A DNA stretch of 64,000 bases from Cryptomeria japonica (lineage: Eukaryota > Streptophyta > Pinopsida > Cupressales > Cupressaceae): positions 114,732,433-114,796,432 of the forward strand of contig NC_081410.1 in assembly GCF_030272615.1 (NCBI RefSeq), written 5' to 3'. The notes under the pieces are model-generated. The model made no database searches. It had not been told where the DNA came from and worked only from the letters and a program-made list of their open reading frames with translations. A program made the position numbers and the translations under genes. Positions 22,865 through 35,063 of the stretch are shown here, one piece after another. How positions within the stretch are numbered: position 1 is the first letter of the stretch; each line of letters starts with the position of its first letter.

Positions 22865-23900
22865 GACACGTCACCAGACTCGAGTCACTTTTCAAACTGT
22901 TTTTGAAGTCTTTTTAATCCTTTTCAACTTTCGCCCAAAATAGTGCTTGATTATAGTTTATTAAATGTAAAACGTTCAATTCCGGGTCAAGTTCTCAAAA
23001 AAGTGTGTACTTCCCACATTTGGGCCGAAATCCACCCTAAGTCGTTGATCTGTGCTCATCCAACGGATGATGGTATCTGTTGTCAGTTGTCATGGGTCCT
23101 AGGACTATTGCCATTTTTCGGCCACGTCACCAAACTCGAGTCACTTTTTCGGACTATTTTTGAAGTCTTTTTAATCCTTTTCAACTTCCGCCCGAAATAG
23201 AGATTTTGATTTAATTATAGTTAATTAAATGTAAAACATTCAATTCTGGGCGAAGTTCTCATAAATGTGTTTACTTCCCACATTTGGGCCGAAATCCACC
23301 CTAAGTCATTGATCTGTGCTCATCCAATAGATGATGGTATCTGTTGTCACTTGTCGTGGGTCCCAGGACTTTTGCCATTTTTCGACCACATCAATAGACA
23401 CAAGTCACTTTTCGGGAATGGTTTTGAAGACTTTTTAATCCTTTACAACTTTTGCTTGGAATAGAGCTTATTACAGTTAATTAAGTAGACAATTACAAAT
23501 TTAGAATTTAACTATACTTAATTTATTGTGTATCGTTTATGGAAGTCATTCGATAGAAGTTTGTAAAAAATGTTTATCGTTCCCACATTCGACCCAAAAT
23601 ACACCTCAAATCGTTGATCTGTGCTTATCCAACGGACGATAGTATCCTTTGTCAGTTGTCGTGGGTCTCATTATACATAGGATTTATGCCACCCAAATGC
23701 CACGTCACCTGACACTTCATCGTCCCATGGGCCATAACCTTTCTTTCCTGTTGGTGTTCAACGACACGTGTTTCTGGTGAAAGTTTGTAAAAAAATTTAG
23801 AGATCCCACATTCGGCCTGAAATACACCTTAAGTCGTTGATCCATGCTCATCTAATAGACGATAGTATCTATTGTCAGTTCGTCCCTTTATCAATATGAT
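22865..23900. repeat. tandem array of ~256-315-bp units
   Basis: The marker CACGTCACC(A/T) plus GAGTCACTT starts copies at 22867, 23123 and 23387 (as CACATCAATAGACACAAGTCAC), with a partial form at 23699. Each unit then has TTTTTGAAGTCTTTTTAATC, CCCACATTTGGGCCGAAATC and TAAGTCGTTGATCTGTGCTC, with a closing GTCAGTTGTCGTGGGTCC. Units 1 and 2 are the most similar; the third and fourth are more diverged and have indels. The plus-strand frames at 22943-23200 and 23267-23464 encode the same peptide only because they lie in the repeat. Confidence 0.8.
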
Positions 23901-23919
23901 TTGAATATGAATTAAAGGG

Positions 23920-24780
23920 TAAGTAAACCAAGATAGTGAACAAAAAGGGGTGTATAAGTGGCCACTTTTTTTTCTTCTTCTGAAAACAGGTAAATTTGAA
24001 CTTCAAAGAGATATTTGAAGGTCATGCACTAAAAACTAGGAGTTGAGAAAAGAATAAGAATTGTAGTGCTTTGAATCTAGTTTCTAAAATACTAAAGTTT
24101 TTTAAAATTAGATAAAATTAAGAGGGTCAAACCTCTTGCGCACGAAAAATTGTTCCTGAATTTTTGAGAAAAACATAACATAGTTTTTTTCATGCGCTAC
24201 ACAAAATATATAGTTAGATTTAGTATTTTGCAAAACCCTTTGGTAGGATGATAGGTAAGAGTGACATCTAGAAGTTGTGTATTTTTTTTTATAATTTTCC
24301 ATTGAGTATTTTGTTTTTTATGATTTTTTTAAGTGACCGCATCCTGAAAATTTGGTACCTATTTGTGCGTTGGACATAACTTACATCAAAATAATCGAAA
24401 ATGCAAACTTGTTTTTTTAAAAGTGTATATAATCTAGTGTAGAACAATAATATGTAATTTATTTTGAATTTTCTCAAGTATATCAAAATTTATTAAAAAA
24501 ATGGTAGACATATGTCTGTGAGGACTATCAAGGCACTGGTAAAGAAAATTAAAGTTTACTATCCTAATGTTGTCCAAAGAGAAAAATTTATATGGTCAGA
24601 AAATTGAGAAGATGTGTAAGATTATGATGGTAATTTTAGAGATACCCACTTGATCATTTGTAAACCTGATGACGACGAAGTCAAGAAATCATGTTGGAAG
24701 ATGAAAAAAAGTGTAAAGGGACAAAAATGGGGGGAATATGAGTTTGCAAGCCTTAGGATCATTTTCCAACCCTCTTACCA
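23920..24780. other. AT-rich spacer, no gene seen
   Basis: No recognisable coding or RNA feature on either strand. Confidence 0.4.
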
Positions 24781-24781
24781 A

Positions 24782-24927
24782 GTTTTGAAAAAAAAAAGTA
24801 CTATTCATAGTTCTACATAACCCATAGCTGTTTTGAAAAACAAAAAGTACTATTCATAGTTCTACATAACCCACAAGGGTTTTGAAAACAAAAAGTACTA
24901 TTCACAGTTCTACATAACCTGTATGGG
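24782..24927. repeat. three tandem 48-49-bp units
   Basis: Copies start at 24782, 24830 and 24879. Each reads GTTTTGAAAA, an A-run, AGTACTATTCATAGTTCTAC and ATAACC. A further degraded unit may follow to about 24980 (ACAAAACCCGTACGGGTTAT). Confidence 0.85.
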
Positions 24928-25029
24928 CTATGTAGAATTAAAACAATTCTTTTGTGTCTCACAAAACCCGTACGGGTTATGAAGACGTAATAATGTATGC
25001 TTGTAAACTCAGCATTTACTACACATGTG

Positions 25030-25135
25030 TAGACATACATATATAATATCTGTTTATGTATGTATACATGCATATCTATAGTTATATATACATATATTTA
25101 TATAGATATATGTATATATATTTGTATACATTCAT
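25030..25135. repeat. TATA/TATG-rich simple sequence
   Basis: Runs of TATATATG, TATGTATACA and TATATA lead into the pyrimidine tract. The plus-strand frame through both gives Tyr/Ile/Ser/Leu low-complexity peptide and is not a gene. Confidence 0.7.
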
Positions 25136-25330
25136 GTCTCTCTTCTTTTCCTCTCTCTCTCGTCTTCCTTCCCTCATCACCGTCTCTGTCTATTATGAGC
25201 CCTAATTATCCTCCTCGAGTTCTATCTCATCTCTCTCCCCCTCACACTTCTCTCTCTGTCGAGTATCTTACCCTTTTCTCCTTCTCGTTCTCTCTCTACC
25301 TCATGTCTCTCACCCTCTCCTCCTTTTCTT

Positions 25331-25367
<37 letters not shown>

Positions 25368-25490
25368 ATCATATTCTCTCCCTCTCTTCCTATCTCCTTT
25401 TCCCAATCCCCCTCTCTCTCTCTCTCTCCCTCTCCCCCTCTCCTTTTCCCAGTCTCTCTCTCTCTCTCTCTCTCTGGTCCACTATGTCGA
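25136..25490. repeat. CT-rich tract with a (TC)n core
   Basis: Pyrimidines dominate the plus strand; a pure TC run lies at about 25329-25364 and shorter runs at 25412-25475. Similar composition occurs at 48.96-51.59 kb. Confidence 0.9.
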
Positions 25491-25499
25491 ACAAATTCC

Positions 25500-27115
25500 T
25501 AATTGTATAGATCATTACTTGAAAAGATAAAAGGAAAATTAAATTATAAAACTATAAATTCATATTGTTAGAATTCGTTTATATGGTTGGGCTTAAATTT
25601 GAGTTCATAGTGTGTACACAAATTTATCATTTCAAAATTGGGTTTTTGGAATTTGATGCCGATTTTAGTGTTAAATTTAGTTATTTGAAAAATTTGAGAC
25701 ATAAGTGGCTTTTCAGATGTACGTATTTACATTTTATGGGGTAACGGGTTCATTATTTTTGAATTTTGAAATTTAGAATGGAAACCGGAAAATTGTGAGT
25801 TTTGAATTTAACATAGAAGATAGAAGAGAAAATCGGTTTTGCAGTCTGAGATTTTTCATTTCATTCTTTTATATTTGTGGGCAGCTCCATCCTTTCATAT
25901 TTGTGGCCTAATTAACTATATTAATTTTGTTTTCTCTTTGTTATATGAAACATTCCAATTTTTATAAATTTCTTCAATATAAAGAATTGGCAAGAAATTA
26001 TTTTACCTGTATATATTTTAGATATGAATTTAATATATTTTCTTATTTTTTATAAAACATAGTGCTATTAAGAAATCAATTTAATATAAAAAAAAATTCA
26101 CTGTCATTGCTATTTTTTTCATATTAGATTCTAATATTAAATAAAATTAATTTAAATTATTTTTGTATTCTCTTAGTAATATAGGTAGAAAATATTTTAT
26201 TGAATTTTTACTTAGTCAATCGTATGAGATAGGTAGAAAATATTTCATTGGATTCTTATTTAGATTTGGAGTTACTGAATATAAGGATATTTGTTCAAAA
26301 CAAATTGAAAATAGATGATTATAAAAAAAATTAAATCTTAAACATATAAATATAATGTTTCTAAATTCAAAAAGTCAAAATTACATCTTTACACAAGTAT
26401 AAAGAATAAAAATAGTATATAATTTTTAATTTTCAATTTGGAAAGATCTAAGAATTTTGTTGTTTCTATATTTTAAAAAAAAATCAAAATTGCATGCCTA
26501 CAAAAGTATAAAGAATAAAATTAATGTATAATTTTTAATTTTCAATTTAGAAAAAAAAAAAAAAAAATTATATTTGGAAAGTTCAATCATAAAAGTTTCT
26601 AAATTCAAAAAATCAAAGTTACTTGTTTCTAAATTCAACCTTACATCAAAGTTACATGCATGTACAAATATTGCAAAAATAATATAGAATCGATGTAGAA
26701 AGAATATTTATTATTAAAAGTAATTTCTAATTTATGATATAGATATGATTTTTCTATTTATATCCCATTTATCTCTTACTTGAGTTTGAATCTTTTATTA
26801 TATATTAATAAAAATTTAAAGTTATTTGTATCAAAAATTTAAAAATTGGTTGCATGAAAATAGTTTTTTATTAACCCTAAACTTAATCTTATCATTTTCA
26901 AAAAAAAAAATTAATAAGATTTTAAATTTATATTAATAAGATTATTTTAATAAAAATAAACTTTAAACTATTTTATAATTTATTTATTTTATTAAAACAT
27001 AAAAGGTATTTATTTCATAAAAAATATTGAAAAAAAAAGAAAAAAATCATAAGAAAAGTACATAATAATGAAGATTATTTTTCAACATTTTATAAGAAAG
27101 TGATAATAAGTATCC
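25500..27115. other. AT-rich spacer, no gene seen
   Basis: Strongly AT-rich, with short repeats such as TAGGTAGAAAATATTT(C/T)ATTG at 26183 and 26231 and AAAGTATAAAGAATAAAA near 26394-26520. No coding potential. Confidence 0.5.
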
Positions 27116-27119
27116 TAAA

Positions 27120-30100
27120 TGCATTATCTTATAATTGTAATCCTACTTTTAGCCTATCCTTAAACCTAAACTTCATCTTATCATAATTAAAACTTAACTG
27201 TAAACTTAACTCTAACCTTGTAATTAAACCCTACCTACAACTTAAACCCTAATCTAGCCATAATTGAACCTTAACCCTATTTGAATCTTAAACCTAACTC
27301 TAACCCTAATTGAATTGTAATACTAACCGTATTCATGATTGAACCCTAGCCATAATCCTCCCACTAATTTTAATGGAGCCTCAACCCTCGCCCCAAGCAA
27401 CATCCTTCAATATTAACCCTAATTGTAGCCTAACATTAACATTAAAACCTAACCCTGAATTTAACTATAACCCTATAGAAATAAATGCTACCTACAACAT
27501 GAACCCTAATCTAACCATGATTGAACCATAACCCCAAATTAAACCTTGACACTAATTTAAAGCTAATCATAACCTAACCCTAAACATTACTATAACTCTA
27601 TAACTAATCTCTAACTAAAACTTGAACCCTAAACTAACCATAATGGAACCTATCCCTGCCCTAATTAAACTCTAACCCTAAGCTACCCCTAACCCTAATC
27701 TATTCCATACCTTGATCCTAATTGAACTCTAATCCAACTTAACCCTAAACCTAATGTAATAGAATCATAACCCTAATTGAAATTTGATCCCAATGCTAAC
27801 TATAATGAAATTGTTACCTTAATCAAATCCTAATTGTAATTGAACCCTAAATCTAATTAATTATAACCTTAACCCTTAACCTTAATCCCTCTAATTAAAT
27901 AGCAACCATAACAAAATTAAAAACTTAACTCTAACCATATGATTAAACCATAATCCTAACAATAACCCTAATCATGATGTAAATCCTAACCATAACGCTA
28001 ATGCTAAACCTAACCCTAACCATGATGTAAAACCCTAACATTAATCCTAAGAGTAACCCTTAATACTCACCCTAACCCTAATTCTACCCTTAAATTAAGT
28101 TATATGTCTAACTATAACACTAACCATAAACCCTTACCCTATCCTTAAACCTTTCTCTAAGCTAAAACCTAATACTAACCCTAAAATAAATTGTAACCCT
28201 ATCCATTAACCTAAACCTAAACTATAACCATAATCCTAAATCATAACCCTAACCCTACCCCAAAATATAACCCTAATCCTAACACAATCCCTAACTAACC
28301 ATAATTATAATTGTTAGCTTAAGCCTACCCCAAAACCTACCCCTAACCCTCGCATTGCCCCTAACTATGATACATCCCTAACTGTAGCCATAATCCTAAC
28401 TATAACCCTAAACCTAACCATAATCCTAACAATAACCCTAATCTTAAACCCTAACCCCAACTATTACACTAACCATAAATCCTAGCCCTAACCTTGAATA
28501 TATCTCTAAGGCAAAAACTAACCCTAATCCAAACCACGAACATTAGTCTAATCCTATCCATTAACTTAAACTTAACTATGATGTAAACCCTAACCATAAT
28601 CCTAAACCATAACTCTAACCATAATCCTGAAGTCTAACCCTAACCCTACACCAAAAGATAGCCCTAATCTTAACACTATCCCTAAGTATTATATACCCAC
28701 AACCATAATCACAACTATAATCGTAGCCCTATCCCAAAGCCTAATCCTAACCCTAGCATTGTCCCTAACTATGATACACATAGGTAACCACAACCACAAC
28801 CATAATCCTAACTATAACCCTAAACCTAACCATAATGCTAACAATAACCTTAATCATAATCCCTATCCCTAACAATAATCCTAATTATGATGTAAATCCT
28901 AACCATAACCCTAACACTAAACTTAACCCTAACGATGGAGTACACCCTAACATTAATCCTAGTAGTAACCCTTAACACTAACCCTAACCATTATATAAAC
29001 CCTTACCCTAACTATACTCGTAGATTAAATTATATCTCTAACTATAGCACTAACCATAAACCCTAACCTTGAATTTATCTCTAAGCCAAAACCTAACCCT
29101 AATCCAAACCCTAAACTTAAGTCTAACCCTATCAATTGACCTAAACCTAACTATGATATGAACCCTAGCCATAATCCCAAGACATAACTCTAGCCACAAT
29201 CTTAAAGTCTAACCCAACCCTACCCCAAAAGATAACCCTAATCCTAACACTATCATTAACTATTATATACCCCTAACCATAATCTTAACCATACCCCAAA
29301 AACTAACCTGAACCCTAGCATTGTCCCTAAATATGATACACCCCTAACTATAACCACAACCCTAACTATAACCCTAAACCTAACCACAATCCTCACAATA
29401 ACCCTAATCATGATGTAAATTATAAACATAACCCTAACACTAAACCTAACCCTAACCATGGTGTAAACCCTAACATTTATCCTAACAATAACCCTTAACA
29501 CTAACCTTAACCATGATATAAACCCTAACCCTAACACTAACTATAACCATGATATATTAATCCCTAACCCTAACTCTACCCCTAAATTAAATTATTTATC
29601 TAACCATAACACTAATCATAAACCCAAACCCTAACCTTGAATCTATCTCTAAGCGAAAACATAACCCTAGTCCAAACCCTAAACTTAGGTCTAACCCTAT
29701 GCACTAACCTAAACCTAACTATGAAAGAAAGTCTAACCATAATCTTAAACCATAACTCTAACAATAACCCTAATCCTAAGCCCTAAGCCTAAGAATAACC
29801 CTAATGATGATGTAAATCCTAATCATAACCCTAACACTAAACCTAAACCTAAACATGGTGTATACGCTAGCATTAATTCTTACAATAACCCTTAACACTA
29901 ACCCTAACGCTAGCCATAATCCTATAAATAACCATAACCCTAACCCTAACCCCAACCATTTGTAAACCATAACCCTAACCATAATCCTATTTATAACTCT
30001 AAACCCTAACCCTATTCATAATTCTAACCCTAACCCTACTCCTAACCATAACTATAAACCCTAACACTAACAATAATCCTAATCCCTAATTGAAAACCTA

Positions 30101-30610
30101 TATGTATCCTTAACCTTCAACCCTATCCATAATCCTAATCCTAACCCTAAATTCTAACCCTAGATGCTTAATATTAAGCCCTAAACCTAATCATAATCCT
30201 AACCCTAATACTAACAATGATGTAAATTCTAATGCAAACCATTATCCTAAACGTGAAACCAACCCTAACTATGATGTTGACCTTTCAACCCTAACCTTAA
30301 CCTCGACCCTAACCCTTACCCTACCCATGATGTAAACCCTAACCGTATCCATAATCCTAACTATGACCCTAACCCTAAGTCTATTCATAATCCTAACCCT
30401 TACCTTCACCCCAATAACCTTAAATCTAACCCTAATGAAAATCCTAAGCATAAACCTGACTATGATATTAGCCAGGACCCTAATCCTAATCTTCAACTAA
30501 AACCCATCATAATTGTTATTCTATCATGATCATAATCCTAACTGTAACCGTAGCCCTAACCATTATCCTAAACCTCAATCTAACCAAGATTTAAACCCTA
30601 AGCCTGATCT
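27120..30610. repeat. degenerate telomere-like (CCCTAA)n array 1
   Basis: About 3.5 kb in which most of the sequence is CCCTAA or one-base variants (CCATAA, TCCTAA, CACTAA, CCTTAA). Recurrent longer phrases such as CATGATGTAAACCCTAAC and AACCATAATCCTAACC suggest higher-order amplification. The period in clean stretches is six, not the seven (CCCTAAA) usual for plant telomeres. Lack of stops on the minus strand creates Val/Arg-rich frames (29537-29256, 30496-30269) that are artefacts of the repeat. Confidence 0.92.
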
Positions 30611-30614
30611 AAAA

Positions 30615-30985
30615 TACTATATACTTAAAAATAACATATATTAAAAATATTGTTCAACTATTTATATATTAAACATTTTAAAATAATTATTGTACACCTT
30701 ATTATATATTTAATATCAATATAATTTTCAATACATTATAAAATAATATTATAATAATCAAAATAATATAAATTAATAGCAATATTATATTATAATATTA
30801 TTACTCAAAAAATAAGAGAAAATGATAATAATATAATAATGATATTAATATTATTATAACAAAACTTGATATTATAATATTATATAGTTATATATTGAAT
30901 TTTTTAATTTCTTCCACGTTGCGCAACCACTGCTACTAGCTTATATATATTTAATTTTTATCACATTTATATATAATATGCTGAA
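30615..30985. repeat. AT-rich linker with conserved core between telomere-like arrays
   Basis: Very AT-rich. At about 30868-30955 it carries TATATAGTTATATATTGAAT followed by CCACGTTGCGCAACCACTGC and TACTAGCTTATATATA. The same core, slightly changed, occurs at 31683-31760 and 47613-47692. Confidence 0.7.
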
Positions 30986-31483
30986 ACCTAACCCTAATAC
31001 AAACCCTAAACTAAATATAACCCTATCCATTAACCTAAACCTAACCACGATATAAACCCTAACCATAATCCTAAACTATAAGTCTAACCATAATCTTAAA
31101 GTATAACCCTAACCTTGACCTTACCCCAAAAGATAACCCTAATACTAACACTATCCCAAACTATTCTAAACCTAACCCTAACCTTGAATCTATCTCTAAC
31201 CTAGAACCTAACCCTAATCCAAACCTTAAACTAAAGTCTAATGATATTCATTAACCTAAACCTAACCACGATATAAACCCTAACCATAATCCTAAACCAT
31301 AACTCTAGCCATAATCCCAAAGTCTAACCCTAACCCTAACGCTACCCCAAACGCTAACCCTAATACTACCACTATCCCTAACTATTGTATACCCCTAATC
31401 GTAGCCCTAACAATGATGTAGACCTTAAGTCCAACCATAATACTAACTTTAACCCTAACCCTATCTATAACCATAATACTAAC
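30986..31483. repeat. degenerate telomere-like array 1, second block
   Basis: CCCTAA-type repeats resume after the AT-rich linker, with phrases in the same order as around 29090-29260 (CCATTAACCTAAACCTAACC, ACGATATAAACCCTAACC, CTACCCCAAA). This suggests the block is a duplicate of part of the main array. Confidence 0.85.
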
Positions 31484-31818
31484 CATTAAATAATGTTTTA
31501 TACTATCACTAAATAAAGTCTACTATATATCTTACATTTTATTTTAGTATATGTTTTAATCTTGCAACACATATATATTTATTAAAAATAGTCTAAATGG
31601 ATATATTAAATTTCATATATCTCCACATAATAATATAATAATACTATAATATAAGTATAAGTATAATTCAATTCAAGAAACAAGATACTATATAATTATA
31701 TACTGCATTTATTTTATGTTTTCCATGTCACGTCGCACGACTGCTACTAGCATATATACCTTTTAATTTAATCTATATAAAATACACCGAGAGCTATTCT
31801 TCTCGAGGCACCTATTTG
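31484..31818. repeat. conserved flank of telomere-like array (copy A)
   Basis: About 335 bases after the array match 47434-47752: ATTAAATAA(T/A)GTTTTAT, AAATAGTCTAAAT(G/A)GATATA, CTATATAATTATATA(C/T)TG, GACTGC(T/C)ACTAGCATATATACC and TTTAATCTATATAAAATA. Order and spacing are conserved. Confidence 0.8.
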
Positions 31819-31925
31819 TAATTTGAAATTACACCCTAGAGTCAAATAGGCGCCGAGAGAAGGATATCTCTCGGCGTATTTTATATAGATTAAATTAAAA
31901 TTTAAGATATATATGTTAGTATTAA
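31743..31925. repeat. inverted repeat (foldback) with ~75-bp arms
   Basis: The left arm ends TTTAATCTATATAAAATAC, CCGAGAG, CTTCTCG, GGC, CCTATTTG at 31818. After a ~24-base loop the right arm starts CAAATAGG at 31843 and returns through GAGAGAAG, CTCTCGG and GTATTTTATATAGATTAAAT. Pairing continues outward to TACTAGCATATATA against TATATATGTTAGTA with a few gaps. Confidence 0.85.
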
Positions 31926-31929
31926 AAGT

Positions 31930-32910
31930 TTGGTACGAAACCATGTAATTATTATCGACTACGACAAGTTGGACATTAACTCCAACCTCGAGCATGAATT
32001 GTTATGTAGAGAGGCGTAACCTACAATGGCACCAAATAGAGGTCACCAGATTTGTCGGTTTAAGAAAAAAGAATTGCTTCACATTCTGACAATTACAAAT
32101 GTATGGAATAAGAAGTGAAATAAGAAGAACTGCTTCGCATTCCGAGAGTTATGTATGTACGGAAAAGGAAGCGAAATAAGAAGCTATTCGAAGATTCAGA
32201 TAAGCATGAGGGGTTTCATTTCATATAGATAGTGTTGTTTCATGATTCAAACATATTTTTGCATGTATTACGTTTTTTATACAGTAATGATGGTCATATT
32301 GTTTTACAACTACATGGGCATTTTACCAGTGTCTCATGGAGAACTAGTCATATATCCCAAAAGGGGAAGTCCTTATCGCATACCACAACCTTAATTCGAG
32401 ATTCCTCTTGTAGCAAGTAAATATTTTTATGGATTTCCTTGGCTAATTTTGATGATTGTATTTTGATTAGAAATTGGATTTAATACAAAGTAATATTGTA
32501 GACAAAGTAAATGATTAAATGAATCAAAAGACGTTTAGATTTAATTGGATTTGATTCAATATTTAAGATATAAAATACAAGAAGAAAACACATTATGTGA
32601 TTATGCCAGTTGCAGAACGAAATTATCGAGTTGCGTACATAAAAAAGAATGCATGACATTTACACAGGAATGACGGTTACAATTGCATTTCATGCAGATT
32701 TCAAAATATTTCTACAATTTGTTCTTTGAAAGCCCTAAGATAGAGTGGGAATAAGGGGAAGCGGAAATGATTAATCCCTAAATACATGCAACTTGTTTTT
32801 GATGAATGCAAAATTATATCTTTTGCATTTGTCTCTCAAATCTATGCTTGGAAAGAATCCACTGTAAGTTCTATTTTTCAATTTAAGAAAATGAGAATTC
32901 ATTTGTTATT
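31930..32910. other. spacer, no gene seen
   Basis: A minor internal repeat (AAGAA(C/T)TGCTTC(A/G)CATTC at about 32071 and 32127) is present. No coding motif was found. Confidence 0.4.
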
Positions 32911-32911
32911 A

Positions 32912-34900
32912 TGTTTTTGATTAAGGGAAAAGCAGGTTTTGAGGGGACCCAAAACCCCGAACAATAGGTTTTAAGGGGACCTGAAACCCTCTAGATGAAC
33001 CGGCATCAAGAACCCAGCAAGAAACAACTGATCAATAGATATACAAAGAATCCATACAACCAACCTCTAGTGAAACGCCAGCCAAAGGACAACAGAAAAC
33101 ATTACATATCAGGTTGGACCTAAGCAAAGAGACAAGACTCTAAGGGTTTTGACTAGCTCTCACAACCACGAAAGAGGGTTCTAAATAGGCTCGAACAATC
33201 TGAAAGACACTGAGCATTTTGACAGGCACCCACAACCATACAAGAGGGTTTTAACTAGGCTCCCACAACCTGATATTAGGCTCCCAAAAACAAGAACCAA
33301 AAGAAACCAAGGTGCTCCCTTTAAAACAGGCAGCAAACACTCGATTAGTCAAAAAAATAACTAACAAAGGAGGGTTTTTATTGGCGCCCTCAACTAAGAG
33401 GAACAAGAACATGGTTGAAAACTGAAAGCTCTCCACAATCACTACCTCAATAGGGATCAGAAGAGGAAGAACAATGCATAACACATACTCAGCCATCAAA
33501 ATCCCAAGGTCCTTAAAAATAGGTTTTGACAGGTTCCCATAACCTCAAAACCTCAGAAGCGTAAGTTGAATGAGATACCTAAACCGAATCGGCTCCAAGC
33601 AGGTGAGCACCTCCCATCTCTCTGCCTCTATAGGAGAAAAGGGCCAAAAGCACAAAAGCATGGAGAGAACTTCGAACAACCAATGAACTCCCAATGAGTT
33701 CCATCTAACAACAACCAACCAACAACTCTTATCCTCTATAGAAGAATGAACCACCTCAATAGGGCAGGCTGAGAGGAACTAAGAGATGCAACCCGAACAG
33801 AAAGTAACCCTCTTGAGAAGAATAAGAATAAAAAGGCACCTCCACCCTTCAAGAGGACCATCAACATATCTTGAAACCGCAAACAAGAAAACCCTCTTAA
33901 CAGAGAGTCTCCCGAGAAACAGAACAATCATCTTGAATAGAAGATAGACAAATAAGGCATAGCTGACTAGGAAATAGCCTCCACCACATATCCGAGGAGA
34001 AGGGGGAGAAGGAATGGAGTTGGAAGGAAGAACCCTAAAAAAGAATGAGTAGAGCACATAACCTGGGCAAAAATATTTTCCAAAACCAGATAACCCCAAG
34101 CCCACAAGAACCCACCAAGTCTTCGAAAGAAGAGAGAAAAGTCTTCCATCACAGATACCACCCGAATCCCAAATCCTCCCCCAACTCCAAGCCAAACCCC
34201 TTGCAACAACGAGAGAGAGAATAGAGAGGATCTCTCCTCTCATACATCTCCCGCAACAGACCCCAAGCCACCTGCAAAATAGCTCCAACCCAACAACATA
34301 GGGAGCTCCAACCGTGATACCAAATCTTCCAGGGAAGAATAGCAGATATGGGACAGATCCAGACCCCATAAGGGTCAGGGATGGAAAATAGGAGTGGAGG
34401 GTAGAGCCACTTCCAATAATGGGTCTGAAAGCTGAAGATAATGATTTATACACCAAATAGACCAGGGACAACAAAGAGCATAGCCATCTCGACATATCCC
34501 AAACCTCGCAAAAGTTGCGCTTGCCTCCACACTTCCACCAAACAAACAGGGCAACCCCCACAATGAATGCCTATCCATAATAAAACACTGCAAACACCAA
34601 GCAAAGAAAGATCCAAAAGAAAGGGCATCGAAAGTAGGCCAAAATGGGAGTCAAATCTCCTCCATCCGCCTCATTGTCATCTTCTTCCTCGTTTGCATCC
34701 CTTGACCTCAAAACCCTAGCACTCGCACCAGATCTCCTACCCATCTTCGTTGTCATTCTCCTTAAAATTCTTCTATTTTTTATAATAAAAGCAACACAAA
34801 ATGAGGGGGCTGACCCATGGGTACAATTAAGAGAACAATGGAAGGACCATTGTCCACAAACAATCAGCATAGAAGAAGCCTTTTACCTCTATCAAAAACA
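32912..34900 (-). other. LINE 3' region, G/T-rich, largely non-coding
   Basis: The minus strand is rich in G and T and has long open frames (34561-33779, 260 codons) of Val/Leu/Phe/Gly/Trp composition with no domain; I treat them as compositional. A short frame at about 34768-34571 with VLRSRDANEEEDDNEADGGD and a hydrophobic end is also unassigned. Near the end lie four ~32-38-base units (starts 33144, 33176, 33214, 33246) resembling AGGGTTTTGACTAGCTCTCA in plus orientation. The related copy at 53.5-54.57 kb has the same kind of motif. Confidence 0.55.
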
Positions 34901-35063
34901 AAAACCATCTTACAAGAGTTTATCAATAATAAAATTCTACTAGTCAAAGTATACTTCCGGTGCCACGCAGGGTTATAAGCATTAAAATATAAACATAAGC
35001 CAAAACTAGACCTATCCAGCCTACTACACCGCATAGACAAAAAACTTCTCCACATGCAAAAAA

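Noticed and set aside
22865-23900. CRISPR-like array
   Set aside because: Units are 256-315 bases, diverged and without unique spacers, in a eukaryotic repeat setting.
29256-30496. Val/Arg-rich minus-strand frames in the telomere-like array
   Set aside because: Direct translation of TTAGGG-type repeats.
31743-31925. Rho-independent terminator or microRNA precursor
   Set aside because: Arms are too long for a terminator, the genome is eukaryotic, and the left arm is part of a dispersed repeat; nothing supports a processed RNA.
33779-34561. 260-codon minus-strand frame as a membrane protein gene
   Set aside because: Hydrophobic only because the strand is G/T-rich; not conserved as protein in the second copy as far as can be seen.
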